This document shows, piece after piece, positions 62,303 to 64,000 of a stretch of 64,000 bases of DNA. Within the stretch, counting starts at the first letter, position 1. Each line of letters begins with the position of its first letter. The notes beneath the pieces are model-generated. The model was not told where the DNA came from and made no database searches. It worked only from the letters and a program-made list of their open reading frames with translations. Both the position numbers and the translations under genes were made by a program. The stretch comes from Zizania palustris (Eukaryota > Streptophyta > Magnoliopsida > Poales > Poaceae): contig JAAALK010000081.1 in assembly GCA_019279435.1 (NCBI GenBank), positions 52,815,318 to 52,879,317 on the forward strand, given 5' to 3'.

Positions 62303-64000
62303 GTAAGGTACACGACATTCCCTCAATTCGCATCTCAGACCATTTCTCTTTGAAGAACGTTACTTTGGTTGGAAATTTGAACTTCAATTTGATTTCTGTC
62401 TCACAACTTCTTGAGGATGGTTTGGAGGTTCATTTTAAGAAGGGCAGATCTTCTGTGATTGATTCTAGAGGGTCTTTGATTTATCAGATTTTACCTTTTG
62501 GTAAGGTTTTCGGATTGACTTCTCTAGTTCTTTTGGCCCTTCTCGATGTTTGATTGTTGGATCCTCCTCTGAGCTCTGGAAGTGGCATAGGAGGTTGGGC
62601 CATTTGAGATTTGATCTACTAGTCAGTTTGAGCTCTATGGACCTCATCCGAGGATTGCCCAAGCTTAAAACGGAGAAGGATCTAGTTTGACATCCCTGTC
62701 ATCACGGGAAAATGGTTGTCGCTTCTCACTCACCTGTGACTCAGGTGATGACTTCATACCCAGGAGAGATGTTACACATGAACACTGTTGGTCCAGATCG
62801 GGTACGCTTAGTCGGTCGGAAGTGGTACGCGCTTGTGATTGTTGACGATTTTTCTCGATTTTCGTGGGTTTTCTTCTTGGAGCCTAAGGATAAGACTTTT
62901 CATTTTGTTCATGACCTGATTTTAAAGCTGGAGAATGAGAACAATGGTCGGATGGGAGCGATTCGCTCTGACAATGGCTCTGAGTTCAAGAACTCTCAGT
63001 TCGTCAGCTTTTGTAGTGATCAGGGTCTTGACCATCAGTTTTCTGCTCCTTACACTCCCCCACAGAATGGTGTTGTGGAACAAAAGAACCGCACGCTAGT
63101 CGAGATGGCCAGGATGATGCTCGATGAGCATAGGACTGCTAGGCATTTTTGAGCTGAAGCTATGAACACGGTTTGCTATCTGGCCAACCGCATTTTTCTT
63201 AGAGCTTACCTAGGTAAGACTTCGTATGAGTTGCGGTCTGGCAGATAGCACAAGGTGAGCCACTTGCGAGCATTTGGCTGCAAGTGCTTTGTGCTCAAGA
63301 AGGGAGGGCATTTGGACAAGTTTGAGTCTCGTTGATGAGATGGAGTTTTTCTTGGCTATGCTTTGCATTCTCGAGGCTTCTGTGTTTGGAACCTCGACTC
63401 CCAGCAGCTTGTTGAGACTTGCGAGGTTTCTTTTGATGAGTCCTTGCCTTCTTTGACTCCTTTTTTTGATCTTTCTGGAGGTGGTGAGCTCGGAGAGTCC
63501 ATCTTCGAGGAAGATGATGACAATCCAGCTGTTGATGAGGGTGGGCCTTCTGCACAGCCTGCAGAACCCACACCTTCTTAGACTTTGACTGAGGATGAGG
63601 GCAGACCTCTGATCACTTCTTCTACTTTGATCGAGCCCCCTCAGTCGAGTCCAGAGGTGCCAGCTGCTGACTCCGGTGAGGTGACTTCAGATCACCAAGG
63701 ATCTCGAGCATTTCAGCGTGATCACCCCTCAGAGCTCATCATCGGTGATTTGTCTGAGAGGACTTTGCGATCTTCTGTTGACTCTCTTATTGTGTTTGTT
63801 GAATCTGCTTTTGTTGCATCTTTTGAGCCCAGAGACGTTTCTCATGGTCTTTCTAACTCGAATTGGATTAATGCTATGCAAGAAGAGCTTGAGAATTTTG
63901 TCCGCAATCGGGTTTGGACACTAGTTGAGCTGCCAGCCGGATGCAACCCCATAGGCACCAAGTGGGTGTTCAAAAACAAGCAAGGTGAAGATGGGGTTGT
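62303..64000 (+). pseudogene. pol: Maximus-type pol continuation: integrase and start of RT
   Basis: Continues the frame broken at 50840: NFNLISVSQLLEDGLEVHF, then a frameshift near 62530. Next comes the pre-integrase finger (GHLRFDLL, then a stop in place of Cys/Ala before HPCHHGKM) and the integrase core with acidic residues in MNTVGP (Asp replaced by Asn), RSDNGSEFKN and QNGVVEQKNRT. It has further stops at about 63150, 63246 and 63334. A Pro/Glu-rich linker leads to the RT start (NAMQEELENF, WTLVELPAG, GTKWVFKNKQGED), where the window ends. Because Asp is Asn in the first catalytic position, integrase would be inactive even without the stops. Confidence 0.9.

Larger units (their letters stand above)
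45741..64000 (+). mobile_element. Maximus/Sirevirus-type Ty1-copia element, runs past the window end
   Basis: A plus-strand element with 5' LTR (45741-47874), primer site, gag and the first part of pol. It is interrupted by a complete Tat-lineage element at 50841-62302 (duplication GTAAG) and continues to the RT start at 64000. The 3' LTR lies outside. It is inserted in the gag of element A after GAAAT. Many nonsense codons and a changed protease active site show that it is defective. It is the same family as the solo LTR at 6652-8489. Confidence 0.93.

Noticed and set aside
1..64000. A host protein-coding gene somewhere in the window
   Set aside because: Every substantial credible frame belongs to a retrotransposon or to the CACTA element; the remaining gaps are LTRs, leaders or short scars.

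Overview
The window is plant nuclear DNA made almost entirely of nested transposable elements. I found no host protein-coding gene, tRNA, rRNA or CRISPR array. The element types (Sirevirus/Maximus Ty1-copia elements with long CpG-rich LTRs, Tat-lineage Ty3-gypsy elements, a CRM-like chromovirus, and a CACTA transposon with TNP2, DUF4218 and DUF4216-type modules) point to a grass with a large repeat-rich genome. The species cannot be named from this sequence.

Layout. 1-762 and 9369-10618 are two pieces of one old Ty3/gypsy pol ('H'). Between them lie a CRM-like element with its reverse transcriptase core deleted (763-5801), the 3' end of a related Ty3/gypsy element ('A', pol end 5802-6088), and A's 3' LTR (6175-9368), which is split by a Maximus-type solo LTR with a perfect CCTGG duplication (6652-8489). 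A second Ty3/gypsy element ('H2', 5' LTR 10619-11733, gag 11743-12190 and 20437-21287) interrupts H. H2 is itself interrupted by a CACTA element (12191-about 20436) and a minus-strand Sirevirus (21288-29228). 29229-30353 is a scar of LTR and gag fragments in mixed orientation. A second A element starts at 30354. Its 5' LTR holds a second minus-strand Sirevirus (30965-41916, duplication GATTA), whose 3' LTR holds another solo LTR (32794-34022, duplication AACAC) with a 26-27 bp minisatellite. A's gag follows (42685-45740). It is cut by a plus-strand Maximus element (45741 to beyond the window end), whose pol is cut by a young complete Tat-lineage element (50841-62302, duplication GTAAG).

The most interesting object is inside this youngest element. 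Between pol and the 3' LTR, on the strand opposite gag-pol, lies a five-exon gene with four canonical GT-AG introns of 68-88 bp. All four splice phases join correctly, and a TATA box of its own lies about 235 bp upstream. It would encode a protein of about 1075 residues with an N-terminal domain resembling the 'putative gypsy-type transposon' family, a low-complexity nuclear-type middle and a coiled coil. One in-frame TGA interrupts it.

Other points of note are a 190 bp near-palindrome in front of the CACTA transposase, a self-complementary LTR minisatellite, amber codons at gag-pol borders, and CpG palindromes (TTCGAA, CCTTCGG, CTCCGGAG) that look enriched across unrelated retroelement families. 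Most coding regions are decayed, often by TAG codons as expected from cytosine deamination.
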